Below, in pieces: positions 1 through 8,911 of a DNA stretch of 35,750 bases. The DNA comes from Stramentimicrobium sp964433555. Lineage in GTDB: Bacteria; Atribacterota; Phoenicimicrobiia; Phoenicimicrobiales; Stramentimicrobiaceae. Position 1 is the first letter of the stretch, and the number at the start of each line of letters is the position of its first letter. The notes below the pieces were generated by a model that was not told the DNA's origin, searched no databases, and worked only from the letters and a program-made list of their open reading frames with translations. The translations under genes were made by a program, and so were the position numbers. The stretch is taken from assembly GCA_964433555.1 (NCBI GenBank), contig CAYSRG010000022.1:1-35750 (forward strand), given 5' to 3'.

Positions 1-75
1 AAGGATTCGAACCTTCGAAGGCGTTCAGCCAACGGATCTACAGTCCGCTCCATTTAACCACTTTGGTACCTCCCC
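1..75 (-). tRNA. tRNA-Tyr (GTA), 3' end cut by window edge
   Basis: The minus strand folds as a class II tRNA. It has a 5' acceptor strand GGGGAGG, a D-arm with TGG, an anticodon loop CTGTAGA (anticodon GTA, Tyr), a long variable arm as expected for tRNA-Tyr, and a TTCGAAT T-loop. The window starts inside the 3' acceptor strand, so the last bases are missing. It lies 29 bp downstream of tRNA-Thr and is presumably co-transcribed with it from the promoter at 191-219. Confidence 0.95.
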
Positions 76-104
76 AGTAATAAAATATCTTATCACCTTA
101 CCAC

Positions 105-180
105 TGGAGCCGATGATCCGATTCGAACGGATGACCTGCTGATTACAAGTCAGCTGCTCTACCAACTGAGCTACACCGGC
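105..180 (-). tRNA. tRNA-Thr (TGT)
   Basis: The minus strand gives a complete 76-nt cloverleaf. The acceptor GCCGGTG pairs with CATCGGC (one G-U pair), the D-loop contains AGTTGGTAGA, the anticodon loop is CTTGTAA (anticodon TGT, Thr), and the T-arm contains GTTCGAATC. A genomically encoded CCA ends the gene at 105. The 5' end is only a few bases from the predicted start site of the promoter at 191-219, so the primary transcript has a very short leader. Confidence 0.97.
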
Positions 181-190
181 AACATAAAAC

Positions 191-219
191 ATTATAGTTA
201 TTTTTGTAGCTCAAGTCAA
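191..219 (-). promoter_or_regulatory. Sigma-70-type promoter for the tRNA-Thr/Tyr operon
   Basis: On the minus strand TTGACT (214-219) and a perfect TATAAT (191-196) are separated by 17 bp. This is close to ideal for the housekeeping sigma factor, as expected for a stable-RNA promoter. It begins 3 bp past the sigH stop codon, and the expected start site is about 4 nt before the tRNA-Thr 5' end. Confidence 0.85.
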
Positions 220-221
220 TT

Positions 222-854
222 CTATTTGTTAATTAAATCTATTTTCTTTTTTATTCTTTGTAGGGCATTGTCTACACACTTGATACTTTTTTTAAATTTC
301 AGGGCTATATCTCTATATGTTTTACCATCTAAATATGCTTCTAATACTTTTCTTTCTAAATTTGACAAAAGATTATTTAATTTAATTTTTAACTCTTGTA
401 ATCTTTCTCTACTTAAGAATATATTCATTGGATCATTAATATTTAAATCATCAATTATATCTAATAAGGTCCTATCACAATACTCCGCATTTTCAATAGG
501 TTGATTCAAAGAAATACAGTAATTAAGAGGTTTGTGTTTTTTTCTAGAAGCTTTTTTTATTGCTGTAATAATCTGCCTACTAATGCATATTTCGGCAAAT
601 ACTCTAAAAGAAGTTAATTTTGAATTATCATAATTTCGTAATGCTTTATAAAGCCCAATCATCCCTTCTTGAATAATATCTTCAGTATCTGCACCAATTA
701 AGAAGTATGCCCTTGCTTTCGTTTTTACCAGCCTTTTATATCTGTTAATTAAATAATGCTCAGCTAAAACATTTCCATTATTAGCTAAATTTACTAATAA
801 TTTATCGTCATACTTTTCATAAATAATAAATGGTGTTTCTTTAAAAATCACCAA
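222..854 (-). CDS. sigH: RNA polymerase sigma factor SigH-like
   Basis: A 210-residue sigma-70-family factor of the SigH (sigma-30) type, the normal length for that family. Region 2 is very well conserved: GADTEDIIQEGMIGLYKAL near residue 55, then the core-binding and -10 recognition stretch (LTSFRVFAEICISRQIITA), then KKHKPLN. A region 4 helix-turn-helix lies at about residues 165-205 (LSNLERKVLEAYLDGKTYRD). In Bacillus SigH directs transition-state and early sporulation genes, but nothing here shows that sporulation occurs. Translation probably starts at TTG (852-854), 8 nt after AGGTG on the minus strand; the adjacent GTG codon is an alternative. It follows cysS after a 226-bp gap and precedes tRNA genes, as in the Firmicutes cysS-sigH neighbourhood. 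Confidence 0.93.
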   Translation of the reverse strand: MVIFKETPFIIYEKYDDKLLVNLANNGNVLAEHYLINRYKRLVKTKARAYFLIGADTEDIIQEGMIGLYKALRNYDNSKLTSFRVFAEICISRQIITAIKKASRKKHKPLNYCISLNQPIENAEYCDRTLLDIIDDLNINDPMNIFLSRERLQELKIKLNNLLSNLERKVLEAYLDGKTYRDIALKFKKSIKCVDNALQRIKKKIDLINK

Positions 855-1080
855 TATTAATACACCTACTTAATTTTTTTGATAATGTATATTAAAAAAC
901 ACATTGTAGCTAGTACCTTTATGATATTACTACAAGAGTAATCATTTTATTTTAGATAATACAAATAAAGATTCCAATTAGATGTTTATGGTAAAATTAC
1001 TTTCAGATAATGCATCTGCACAGAAGTTAATTTTTTAGGATAAATAGCCCTTTTATTATAGACTAATTATTAAAATGTGA

Positions 1081-2508
1081 TCAAGATTTTTTCCATCTTA
1101 CCCCTTCTGCCGTATCTTCAATCAAAACACCCATTTTATTTAATTTTTCCCTGATTTGATCAGCAGTAATCCAATCTTTATTCTTTCTTGCTATTTCTCG
1201 AACATTTATTAATTCTTCTATCTCTTTTCTTGGAATTTGTTTTTGATTAATTGATTGTGATATAAATTTTAAGCCTAAAATATTTTCTCCAAATTTTTCA
1301 TAAAATTGTATAACCTTTACTATTGCTTCCTTATTTTTATTACTTGCTTCATTCAAATAGATGTTCGTTTCTTTGGATAACAAATATAGAGTACTCAGAG
1401 CAACTGGAGTATTGAAATCATCATCCATTGCTTTAATAAATACATCCTCCATTTTTTCGACCTTTTCAATTAATTTTTTACTTTCTCTATTCATTCCTAT
1501 ATTAAGATGGTTTTTATTAAATAAAAAAATAAGATTAAAAAATGCATTGTTTAGAGTTTCCATACTATTTTTGGATTGTTCCATTTGTTCTATAGAAAAA
1601 TTTAATGGACTTCTATAATGAGCTGATAGTAAAAAATGCCTTATAACCGGTCCATCATACTTCTGAGACAATTCTCTTATAGTCAATATATTGCCTAATG
1701 ATTTAGACATTTTTTTGTCATCAATTTTTAAATAACCATTGTGTAACCAGTATTTAGCGAATGGCTTTCCGCTCACAGCTTCACTTTGGGCAATCTCGTT
1801 TTCATGATGCGGAAATATTAAATCTTCGCCACCGGCGTGTATATCAAAACTTTCACCAAGATATTTAGTAGACATTGCTGAACATTCAATATGCCAGCCA
1901 GGACGTCCTGGACCCCAGGGACTATCCCATTTCGGTTCTCCTTCTTTGGCTCTTTTCCAAAGGACAAAATCATAAGGATTTTTCTTTCGTTCATCTATTT
2001 CGATCCTTGCTCCCACCTGTATTTCATTCAAACTTTGTTTTGATAACTTTCCATAATCCTTAAATTTATTTACATCATAAAACACATCACCTTCAACTAC
2101 ATAGGTAAATCCTTTTTCTTCTAACTTTTGAATAAAATTAATAATATCAATAATATGTTCAGTAGCTCGAGGATAGTAATCCGCTCTTCCAATATTTAAA
2201 AAATCAGCATCCAGAAAATATTCGTTAATATTTTTTTCCGCTATCTTTAAATAGCTGCTGCCCAGCTCCTTTGCTTTATTAATTACCTTATCATCAATAT
2301 CGGTAAAATTAGATACATATTTTACCTTATATTTCTTATATTTTAAATACCTTCTTAAAACTTCAAAAATTAAAAATGGTCTGGCATTGCCAATATGAAA
2401 GAAATTATATGCAGTTGGTCCACAAACATACATATTCACTTGGTTTTTATTAAGAGGAATAAATTCTTCTTTCTTTCTGGTTAGAGTATTGTATAACTGT
2501 AAACTCAA
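1081..2508 (-). CDS. cysS: Cysteinyl-tRNA synthetase
   Basis: Class I aminoacyl-tRNA synthetase that charges tRNA-Cys in the cytoplasm. At 475 residues it is the usual bacterial length. The HIGH signature appears as HIGN (residues 38-41) and the KMSKS loop is at 266-270. The catalytic zinc ligands are visible as Cys29 (YVCGPT), Cys209 (WHIECS), His234 and Glu238 (HHENE). The DALR and C-terminal domains follow. The start is TTG, 8 nt after GAGG on the minus strand. It lies 31 bp downstream of the PIN/TRAM gene and is probably read from the promoter at 3809-3837. Confidence 0.97.
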   Translation of the reverse strand: MSLQLYNTLTRKKEEFIPLNKNQVNMYVCGPTAYNFFHIGNARPFLIFEVLRRYLKYKKYKVKYVSNFTDIDDKVINKAKELGSSYLKIAEKNINEYFLDADFLNIGRADYYPRATEHIIDIINFIQKLEEKGFTYVVEGDVFYDVNKFKDYGKLSKQSLNEIQVGARIEIDERKKNPYDFVLWKRAKEGEPKWDSPWGPGRPGWHIECSAMSTKYLGESFDIHAGGEDLIFPHHENEIAQSEAVSGKPFAKYWLHNGYLKIDDKKMSKSLGNILTIRELSQKYDGPVIRHFLLSAHYRSPLNFSIEQMEQSKNSMETLNNAFFNLIFLFNKNHLNIGMNRESKKLIEKVEKMEDVFIKAMDDDFNTPVALSTLYLLSKETNIYLNEASNKNKEAIVKVIQFYEKFGENILGLKFISQSINQKQIPRKEIEELINVREIARKNKDWITADQIREKLNKMGVLIEDTAEGVRWKKS

Positions 2509-2539
2509 TTTTATTTCCTCACTTTTCTGATTATTTATT

Positions 2540-3685
2540 TTAACTTTGTTTTTTCTTCTTATAATTAGATTGTGTCTTTTTTACATAACTTATTTCATTG
2601 TTCTTTTTATTAATTCTTTCCTTTATTCTACCAAATATCATTCTTCCTGCAGGGGTTTGCAAAATACTGGTTACGATAACTTTAACTTTTTCACCAATAC
2701 TATTAATACCATTCTCTACCACAATCATTGTTCCATCATCTAAATAAGCAACACCCTGACCAGATTCTTTTCCTTCTTTAATTATCTGGGTTATTAATTC
2801 CTCACCGGGTAATATAATGGATTTTAAGACATTAGCCAAGTCATTAATATTTAATACTGTTACATTCTCTAATTGTGCCAATTTATTCAGGTTATAATCA
2901 TTAGTTAAAACCTTGGCATCAATTTCTTTCGCTAATTTTATTAACTTAGTATCAACAGTTTTTAATTCAGGGTAGTCACGGCTAATGATTTTTATTTTAT
3001 TACTATGTATTTTATTTATCTTATTTAAAACATCTAAACCACGTCTTCCCCTATTTCTTTTTAGTGGCTCAGAAGAATCAGCAATTGCTTGTAACTCATT
3101 TAGGACAAAACGAGGTATAATTAGTTCGCCTTCTAAAAAATCTGTTTGACAAATATCGGCAATTCTACCATCAATAATTACACTGGTATCCAATATCTTC
3201 AATTGATAATGTGAACTTCTTTCTCTTTTTTTAAATCTCTCAATATTTTTTTTATAAAAATTAACACTTTCTTCCCTTTTGCTTAAGCCAAGAGTAATGC
3301 CCAATAAACCAAGCGTTATGTTAAGAATGATAGGTAAATATTTACCAATAAAGGGAATGAAAGATAAGGAATAAGCTAACAAATTGGCAATAATTAGTCC
3401 AATTATTAGACCTATTACGCCAGAAAGTATGTTTTGGGCAGGTATTCTTTGAAAATAGGCTACAATTATTTTCCCTATATAACTTATTTTTTTATAACTA
3501 AGAATAAACAAAATAAATCCAAAAAAAGTACCTATAAAAAATGATATAATAGGAATTAGCCATCTATACTGAGTTAATAAATCTAAGTCAGTAAAGACCT
3601 TTATGCCAGGGATAAGTTCATAACCAAATATTCCTCCTGCCAAAACAAAGAATAAACATATAATTTTTTTGGCTAAACCTGACAA
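2540..3685 (-). CDS. Membrane-anchored PIN/TRAM-domain protein (YacL family)
   Basis: This 381-residue protein has about four transmembrane helices in its first 130 residues. A PIN-like nuclease domain follows (about 165-280), with acidic residues in ILDTSVIIDGRIADI, LNELQ and VLTNDYNL, as in Mg2+-dependent PIN ribonucleases. A C-terminal TRAM domain (about 290-360; GQGVAYLDDGTMIVVENG) probably binds RNA. The family matches Bacillus YacL, whose cellular substrate is unclear. The start is TTG, 8 nt after a strong AGGAGG on the minus strand. It follows radA after 183 bp that contain a good promoter, and precedes cysS. In Firmicutes disA usually separates radA from yacL, but it is absent here. 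Confidence 0.9.
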   Translation of the reverse strand: MSGLAKKIICLFFVLAGGIFGYELIPGIKVFTDLDLLTQYRWLIPIISFFIGTFFGFILFILSYKKISYIGKIIVAYFQRIPAQNILSGVIGLIIGLIIANLLAYSLSFIPFIGKYLPIILNITLGLLGITLGLSKREESVNFYKKNIERFKKRERSSHYQLKILDTSVIIDGRIADICQTDFLEGELIIPRFVLNELQAIADSSEPLKRNRGRRGLDVLNKINKIHSNKIKIISRDYPELKTVDTKLIKLAKEIDAKVLTNDYNLNKLAQLENVTVLNINDLANVLKSIILPGEELITQIIKEGKESGQGVAYLDDGTMIVVENGINSIGEKVKVIVTSILQTPAGRMIFGRIKERINKKNNEISYVKKTQSNYKKKKQS

Positions 3686-3808
3686 AATAATAACCTCCTC
3701 TATTCTTTTTTACTTTATAGTATTATTCAGTACTACACTATTTTTGTAAAATCCTCCCTTCAAAATAAAATATATTTAATAACAATTAACTATTCATAAG
3801 TCTATCAA

Positions 3809-3837
3809 ATTATATCATTTGCCAATATGGGTGTAAA
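3809..3837 (-). promoter_or_regulatory. Promoter for PIN/TRAM-cysS (possibly sigH)
   Basis: On the minus strand TTTACA (3832-3837) and TATAAT (3809-3814) are separated by 17 bp, a near-consensus housekeeping promoter. It lies just past the radA stop and would give a leader of about 115 nt before the PIN/TRAM start codon. Confidence 0.75.
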
Positions 3838-3868
3838 GCAACCTCTTGAAATAGCATTTTTTATCGCT

Positions 3869-5233
3869 TCATTTCTTTAGAAAGGATATTATTTCTTCTA
3901 TATTCTGTAAAGCTTTGATTTCTAAATTGTTAAAGTTATTTGAAATTTGTTTGGCATTCTCAAAAGGTATTATGCTTTTTTTATATCCAATTTTTTGAGC
4001 TTCGCTAAGTCTCCTTTCACATAATCCCACTGTTCTAACTTCTCCAGTTAGACCTAATTCTCCAAAAACAATAGTATCAAGAGGAAGAGCTAAACCTTTT
4101 AAGCTGCTTAAAATTGCTACAGCTATCCCTAAATCAATTGCTGGTTCACTTATCTTAATACCGCCAGCGGTGTTAATGTAGATATCTTTATTTTGTAATT
4201 GTATTTTTAATTTATTCTCTAATATTGCAATGATTAATGATACTCTATTATAATCAACGCCTGTTGTTACCCTACGAGGGTAATTCAGATATGAAGGACT
4301 GGTTAAAGCCTCAATTTCTACTGCTAATGGGCGGCTTCCTTCAAAAGTAATAGTAGTTACGGTTCCAGGAATAGATTGGGATCGTGAAGATAAAAGGATT
4401 TTTGAAGGATTCACAACTTCCTTCAAACCATTATTTTCCATTTGAAATATTCCTAATTCGTTAGTAGTTCCAAATCTATTTTTTATACTCCTAAGAAGTC
4501 TGTAAGTTTGGAACCTTTCTCCTTCAAGATACAATACGGTATCTACTATGTGTTCAAGTATTTTTGGTCCGGCAATCTCACCATCTTTTGTGACATGCCC
4601 TATAATAATTAAAGCAATATTGTCTCTTTTAGCTATTTCCATTAATCTGGAAGTACAACTCTTTACTTGACTTACACTACCGGGAGCGGAGGGAATATTT
4701 TTATCATTAATAATCTGTATAGAGTCAATAATTGCAATCTTTGGTTTTATGTATTTTATCTGAGCAATAATTTGTTCCAATTCATTTTCAGATATTAGGT
4801 AAATCTGGTTTGAATTGACTGATAGTCTACTTGCCCTTAAAGAAATTTGTCTCAATGATTCCTCTGCTGTAATGTAAAGTATTTTACCAATTTTTTCAGC
4901 TAATCGCGTAGTTATCTGTAAAGCTAGAGTAGATTTTCCAATTCCTGGTTCTCCTCCAATCAAAGTGAGTGAACCAGGTACAATGCCGCCTCCTAAAACA
5001 CGGTCAAATTCCATAATACCTGTTTGGTATCGATATTCTTCTGAATTGAATTTGATTTTGTTAATAGGTTTGGCAAGATCTTTTTTTAATATTTTTATAT
5101 AGGATATATTGTTCTCTAAAAAATCCTGCGGTAAAAGTGTATTCCATGATCCACAATTAGGACAACGCCCCAACCACTGGGAGGTTTCATAATTACACTT
5201 CTCACAACGATAGTATTTTTTTTTGTTTTCCAT
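3869..5233 (-). CDS. radA: DNA repair protein RadA/Sms
   Basis: RadA (Sms) is a RecA-like ATPase that drives branch migration during recombination and repair. The 454 residues show the full family layout. An N-terminal zinc finger uses Cys10, Cys13, Cys24 and Cys27. A Walker A motif GGEPGIGKST lies at 93-102, and the RadA-specific KNRFGTTNELG motif near residue 250. A Lon-protease-like C-terminal domain contains VFGELGLTGEVR. The start is ATG at 5231-5233; the nearest good ribosome-binding site (GAGGAG) is rather far upstream, so initiation may be coupled to clpC. It is the last gene of the mcsA-mcsB-clpC-radA run, 42 bp after clpC. Confidence 0.97.
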   Translation of the reverse strand: MENKKKYYRCEKCNYETSQWLGRCPNCGSWNTLLPQDFLENNISYIKILKKDLAKPINKIKFNSEEYRYQTGIMEFDRVLGGGIVPGSLTLIGGEPGIGKSTLALQITTRLAEKIGKILYITAEESLRQISLRASRLSVNSNQIYLISENELEQIIAQIKYIKPKIAIIDSIQIINDKNIPSAPGSVSQVKSCTSRLMEIAKRDNIALIIIGHVTKDGEIAGPKILEHIVDTVLYLEGERFQTYRLLRSIKNRFGTTNELGIFQMENNGLKEVVNPSKILLSSRSQSIPGTVTTITFEGSRPLAVEIEALTSPSYLNYPRRVTTGVDYNRVSLIIAILENKLKIQLQNKDIYINTAGGIKISEPAIDLGIAVAILSSLKGLALPLDTIVFGELGLTGEVRTVGLCERRLSEAQKIGYKKSIIPFENAKQISNNFNNLEIKALQNIEEIISFLKK

Positions 5234-5275
5234 CGCTTAAGAAAAAATATGCTCCTCTAATATTATTTATACTAA

Positions 5276-7765
5276 TTATTCACTTTCGTTATAATTATTA
5301 TAGAATTGTTCTTCATTATTCTGATTATTTTTAATATCTTTCTTTTCAAAAATAATCTTCCCTTTCTTGGCTCTGATAGAAATATTGTCTCCTTCTTTAA
5401 ACTCACCTGACAGTATTTTTTCTGAAATTGGATTTTCTACAAACCTTTCAATAGTCCTTCTTAATGGTCTGGCACCAAAGTTAGGATCATATCCTTCCTT
5501 TACTAAAATATCTTTTGCTCCTTTTCTGACAGAAAAGCTTATTTTTTGTTCGGCTAATAATTCTCTGACTTCATTGAGCATCAATTCTGCAATCTGCCTT
5601 ATTTCATTGGCTGTAAGACTCTTAAAAACTATCACTTCATCAATTCGATTAAGGAATTCCGGCCTGAATGTTTTATTCAATTCTCCCATTACGCTATCTT
5701 TAATATCTTTATAGGACATCTGTTCGGTTTCATTAGAGCTTCTAAATCCTAAAGAAGCTCCCTTTTTAATTAAGGTAGCTCCCACATTAGAAGTCATAAT
5801 AATAACAGTATTTTTAAAGTCAACTACTCTACCCTGGGCGTCTGTTAATCTTCCATCCTCAAAAATCTGCAATAAAATATTAAAAACATCTGGATGTGCT
5901 TTTTCGATTTCATCTAACAATACTACAGAATAGGGACGTCTTCTTACTTTTTCAGTCAATTGACCACCTTCTTCATATCCAACATAACCAGGAGGTGCTC
6001 CAACCAACCTGGAAACTGCGAATTTTTCCATATATTCGGACATATCTAAACTGATCATAGCGTTTTCATCACCAAATAAAAATTCAGCTAGACTTCTTGC
6101 TAATTCAGTTTTACCTACACCAGTTGGTCCCAAGAAAATAAATGAACCAATAGGTCGCTTTGGATCTTTCATGCCAGCTCGAGCTCTTCTAACAGCTCTG
6201 GCAATAGCCTTAATAGCTTCATCTTGTCCAATAATTCGTTTATGCAATTCTTCTTCCATTCGAATAAGTTTATTCGCTTCTTCCTCCTTAAGAGAATATA
6301 CCGGAACACCACTCCAACTAGAAACAACTTCAGCTACATCTTCCACTGTGACCTCTATTTTATCTTTGGTTTTTCCAGTTTCCCAATCTCTTTTAATTTC
6401 ATTATACTTCTCTTCATATTTTCTTTCTTTGTCTCTTAACTTAGCTGCTTTTTCAAATTCTTGTAACCTTACGGCAGCATCTTTCTCTTTTCTAATCTTT
6501 AACAACTGTTCTTCCACTTCTTTAACATCTGGTGGATATACTGTATTTCTTAACTTAACTCTCGATGCCGATTCATCAATTACATCAATTGCTTTATCTG
6601 GTAAAAATCTACCAGAAACATATCTCGCAGCCAATTTTACCGCAGCAATTAATGATTGATCAGTTATAGTTAATTTATGATGGGCTTCATATTTATCTCT
6701 TAATCCTCTGAGAATTTGGATTGCTTCTTCAATGGTTGGTTCAGGAACATTAATGGGCTGAAAACGTCTTTCTAGTGCCTTATCTTTCTCAATATATTTC
6801 CTATATTCATCTGTTGTTGTAGCACCGATGGCTTGTATCTCTCCTCTAGCCAATGCAGGTTTTAATATATTTGAAGCATCAATAGCTCCTTCTGCAGCTC
6901 CTGCCCCAACAAGGGTATGAAACTCGTCAATAAATAAGATTATATCATTTGAATTTTGGACTTCTTTAACAATCCTTTTCAGACGTTTTTCAAATTCACC
7001 TCTATATTTTGTACCAGCAACTATCAAAGCCAAATCAAGAGAGATTATTCTTTTATTTTTTAATATTTCTGGAACATCGTTATTGGCAATTTTTTGAGCT
7101 AAACCCTCCACGATAGCCGTTTTCCCAACACCTGCTTCTCCAATTAAGCAGGGATTATTCTTTTTCCTTCGACTTAAAATCTGTATTACCCTTTGTATTT
7201 CATTATTCCTGCCTACCACAGGATCTAATTTTTCTTCTCTGGCTAACTCAGTTAAATCTCTACCAAACTCATCCAATGTTGGAACTTTGCTTTCCTTTCT
7301 TATACCACTACTAGCAGTCTCTGGGTGGTCACTTTCCATCAATACTTTCATTACTTGTGAATAGATATTTTCTAAGTCTAACCCCATTTCATTTAAGATT
7401 CTAGTAGCAACTCCACTACCTTCTTTGATTAATCCCAAAAGTATATGTTCAGTTCCTATATAATTTTGACCTAATCGACTTGCTTCCTGAGAAGCTAATT
7501 CCAATACCTTCTTTGCTCTTGGAGTAAAAGTAATTTCGCTAACTTCTTGATATTTACCTTTCCCTACTATTTTTTCTATTTCTTCAATAACTCTTTCTGC
7601 TTCAACGCCTAATTCACGCAAGATTCTTCCAGCAATTCCTTCATTTTCTTTAACTAAACCAACTAATATATGTTCAGTTCCTATATAATTATGATTAAGA
7701 TTGACCGCTTCTTCTTGCGCCATCATAATCACTTTTCTAACTTTTTCAGTGTATCGTTTAAACAT
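5276..7765 (-). CDS. clpC: ClpC AAA+ unfoldase of the ClpCP protease
   Basis: HSP100-type unfoldase that feeds substrates to ClpP. Using the ATG at 7763-7765, with GGAG 11 nt upstream, gives 829 residues starting MFKRYTEK, the normal ClpC start. An in-frame GTG 45 bp upstream lacks a good ribosome-binding site. Two N-terminal repeats each contain IGTEHIL with the glutamates (Glu31 and about Glu105) that bind phosphoarginine in Bacillus ClpC. The first AAA+ module has GEAGVGKTA, a UVR-type coiled middle domain follows (EFEKAAKLRDKERKYEEKY), and the second module has GPTGVGKTE. It sits between mcsB and radA as in Firmicutes, supporting an arginine-phosphorylation degradation pathway. Confidence 0.97.
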   Translation of the reverse strand: MFKRYTEKVRKVIMMAQEEAVNLNHNYIGTEHILVGLVKENEGIAGRILRELGVEAERVIEEIEKIVGKGKYQEVSEITFTPRAKKVLELASQEASRLGQNYIGTEHILLGLIKEGSGVATRILNEMGLDLENIYSQVMKVLMESDHPETASSGIRKESKVPTLDEFGRDLTELAREEKLDPVVGRNNEIQRVIQILSRRKKNNPCLIGEAGVGKTAIVEGLAQKIANNDVPEILKNKRIISLDLALIVAGTKYRGEFEKRLKRIVKEVQNSNDIILFIDEFHTLVGAGAAEGAIDASNILKPALARGEIQAIGATTTDEYRKYIEKDKALERRFQPINVPEPTIEEAIQILRGLRDKYEAHHKLTITDQSLIAAVKLAARYVSGRFLPDKAIDVIDESASRVKLRNTVYPPDVKEVEEQLLKIRKEKDAAVRLQEFEKAAKLRDKERKYEEKYNEIKRDWETGKTKDKIEVTVEDVAEVVSSWSGVPVYSLKEEEANKLIRMEEELHKRIIGQDEAIKAIARAVRRARAGMKDPKRPIGSFIFLGPTGVGKTELARSLAEFLFGDENAMISLDMSEYMEKFAVSRLVGAPPGYVGYEEGGQLTEKVRRRPYSVVLLDEIEKAHPDVFNILLQIFEDGRLTDAQGRVVDFKNTVIIMTSNVGATLIKKGASLGFRSSNETEQMSYKDIKDSVMGELNKTFRPEFLNRIDEVIVFKSLTANEIRQIAELMLNEVRELLAEQKISFSVRKGAKDILVKEGYDPNFGARPLRRTIERFVENPISEKILSGEFKEGDNISIRAKKGKIIFEKKDIKNNQNNEEQFYNNYNESE

Positions 7766-7831
7766 TTTACATTTTTCTCCATTTTTTAAAATATTTATAA
7801 AAATATTCACTCTGAATAATTTTTCTCTACC

Positions 7832-8911
7832 TTAATAATGTAGGAGCTCTTTTATTAACTCGGCTCTAACTAAATCTATTTCATTTTCATTCATTTTACT
7901 ATTCCTCAATAGTTGTATATATCCTGGCTGTATAATTAACATAAGCGTGTTAATTATATTATAGCCAATATTGGTCATAATACCCAATTCAATACCTAAT
8001 CGAATCTTGGATAACAGGTCAATTGCTTCTGCAATAGGTATAATTCTAGCATTAGTTAATATACCATAAGCTCGCATAATTTGATCTTCTATTCTTTTTC
8101 TAGAATGCAACATTATTTCTTCTCGTGCCTTCTCTTCTTCATCAACCAATTGCTTACTTGCTGTTTTTAATTTTTCAATAATCTCTTCTTCACTAAAACC
8201 CAAGGTTACCTGATTAGATACCTGAAATAGATTACCCTGAAAATCTGTTCCTTCTCCGTAAAATCCCCTCACTGCGTATCCCATATTAGAAAGAGATGTC
8301 ATTAAATCATTTAATTTGTTAATAGTCAATAATCCCGGTAAATGTAACATGATAGAAGCCCTTAAGCCAGTGCCAACATTAGTCGGACAACAGGTCAAAA
8401 AACCTTCATTCTCATTAAAAGCAAATTCAATTTCACTCATAATTTGGTCATCATAACAATTAATAATTTCCCAAACCTTTTCTAATTGAAAACCAGGTAA
8501 TAAGCATTGTATTCTAAAATGATCCTCTTCATTTACCATGATGCTAATCACCTCATCCGGTTTATAAAGAAAAGCGCGATTGGGATAATTTAACTGAGCT
8601 AAAGATATACTAATTAGACGTTTTTCAACCAAGAATTGGATATCCATATTATTTAAATCATTAATTTTAATTATCTTACAATCGTAAAAATACTTATTGT
8701 TTTTTATTAGATTTTCAGCTTGTCCAATTACCTGCCTTAACTGATTATTACTTGCTTTAAAGGGAAATGGAATATTACGTATGTTTCTAGCTAACCGTAT
8801 TCTGGTACTTACTACAATATGGTTAAAAGGACCATCCCCTTTAGCCCATTGAGGGGTGGTATCTCGTAATTCACGTATGAGCATTGTATTTTTATTATTC
8901 ATTATTTCCAT
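7832..8911 (-). CDS. mcsB: Protein arginine kinase McsB
   Basis: ATP:guanido phosphotransferase-fold kinase that phosphorylates protein arginines and so marks proteins for ClpCP. The ATP-binding STRIRLARN stretch, NEEDHFRIQ and the catalytic CPTNVGTGLR loop are all present. The reading frame is open back to a TTG at 8933-8935, giving 367 residues. The ATG at 8909-8911 (used here) and another at 8900-8902 are both plausible, each with a weak ribosome-binding site and each overlapping the end of mcsA, so the exact start is uncertain. Near the C-terminus the motif known as RDxxRA in McsB reads IDLVRA, lacking the first arginine. It lies between mcsA and clpC. Confidence 0.94.
   Translation of the reverse strand: MEIMNNKNTMLIRELRDTTPQWAKGDGPFNHIVVSTRIRLARNIRNIPFPFKASNNQLRQVIGQAENLIKNNKYFYDCKIIKINDLNNMDIQFLVEKRLISISLAQLNYPNRAFLYKPDEVISIMVNEEDHFRIQCLLPGFQLEKVWEIINCYDDQIMSEIEFAFNENEGFLTCCPTNVGTGLRASIMLHLPGLLTINKLNDLMTSLSNMGYAVRGFYGEGTDFQGNLFQVSNQVTLGFSEEEIIEKLKTASKQLVDEEEKAREEIMLHSRKRIEDQIMRAYGILTNARIIPIAEAIDLLSKIRLGIELGIMTNIGYNIINTLMLIIQPGYIQLLRNSKMNENEIDLVRAELIKELLHY

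Noticed and set aside
904..935. Imperfect inverted repeat (TTGTAG...CTACAA) upstream of sigH
   Set aside because: The stem is short and bulged, the region is AT-rich, and no promoter is aligned with it, so a regulatory role is unsupported.
6171..6659. A 162-codon plus-strand frame, rich in Ser and Leu
   Set aside because: It is entirely antisense to the conserved second AAA+ and middle region of clpC; its composition is what the reverse of that gene would give.
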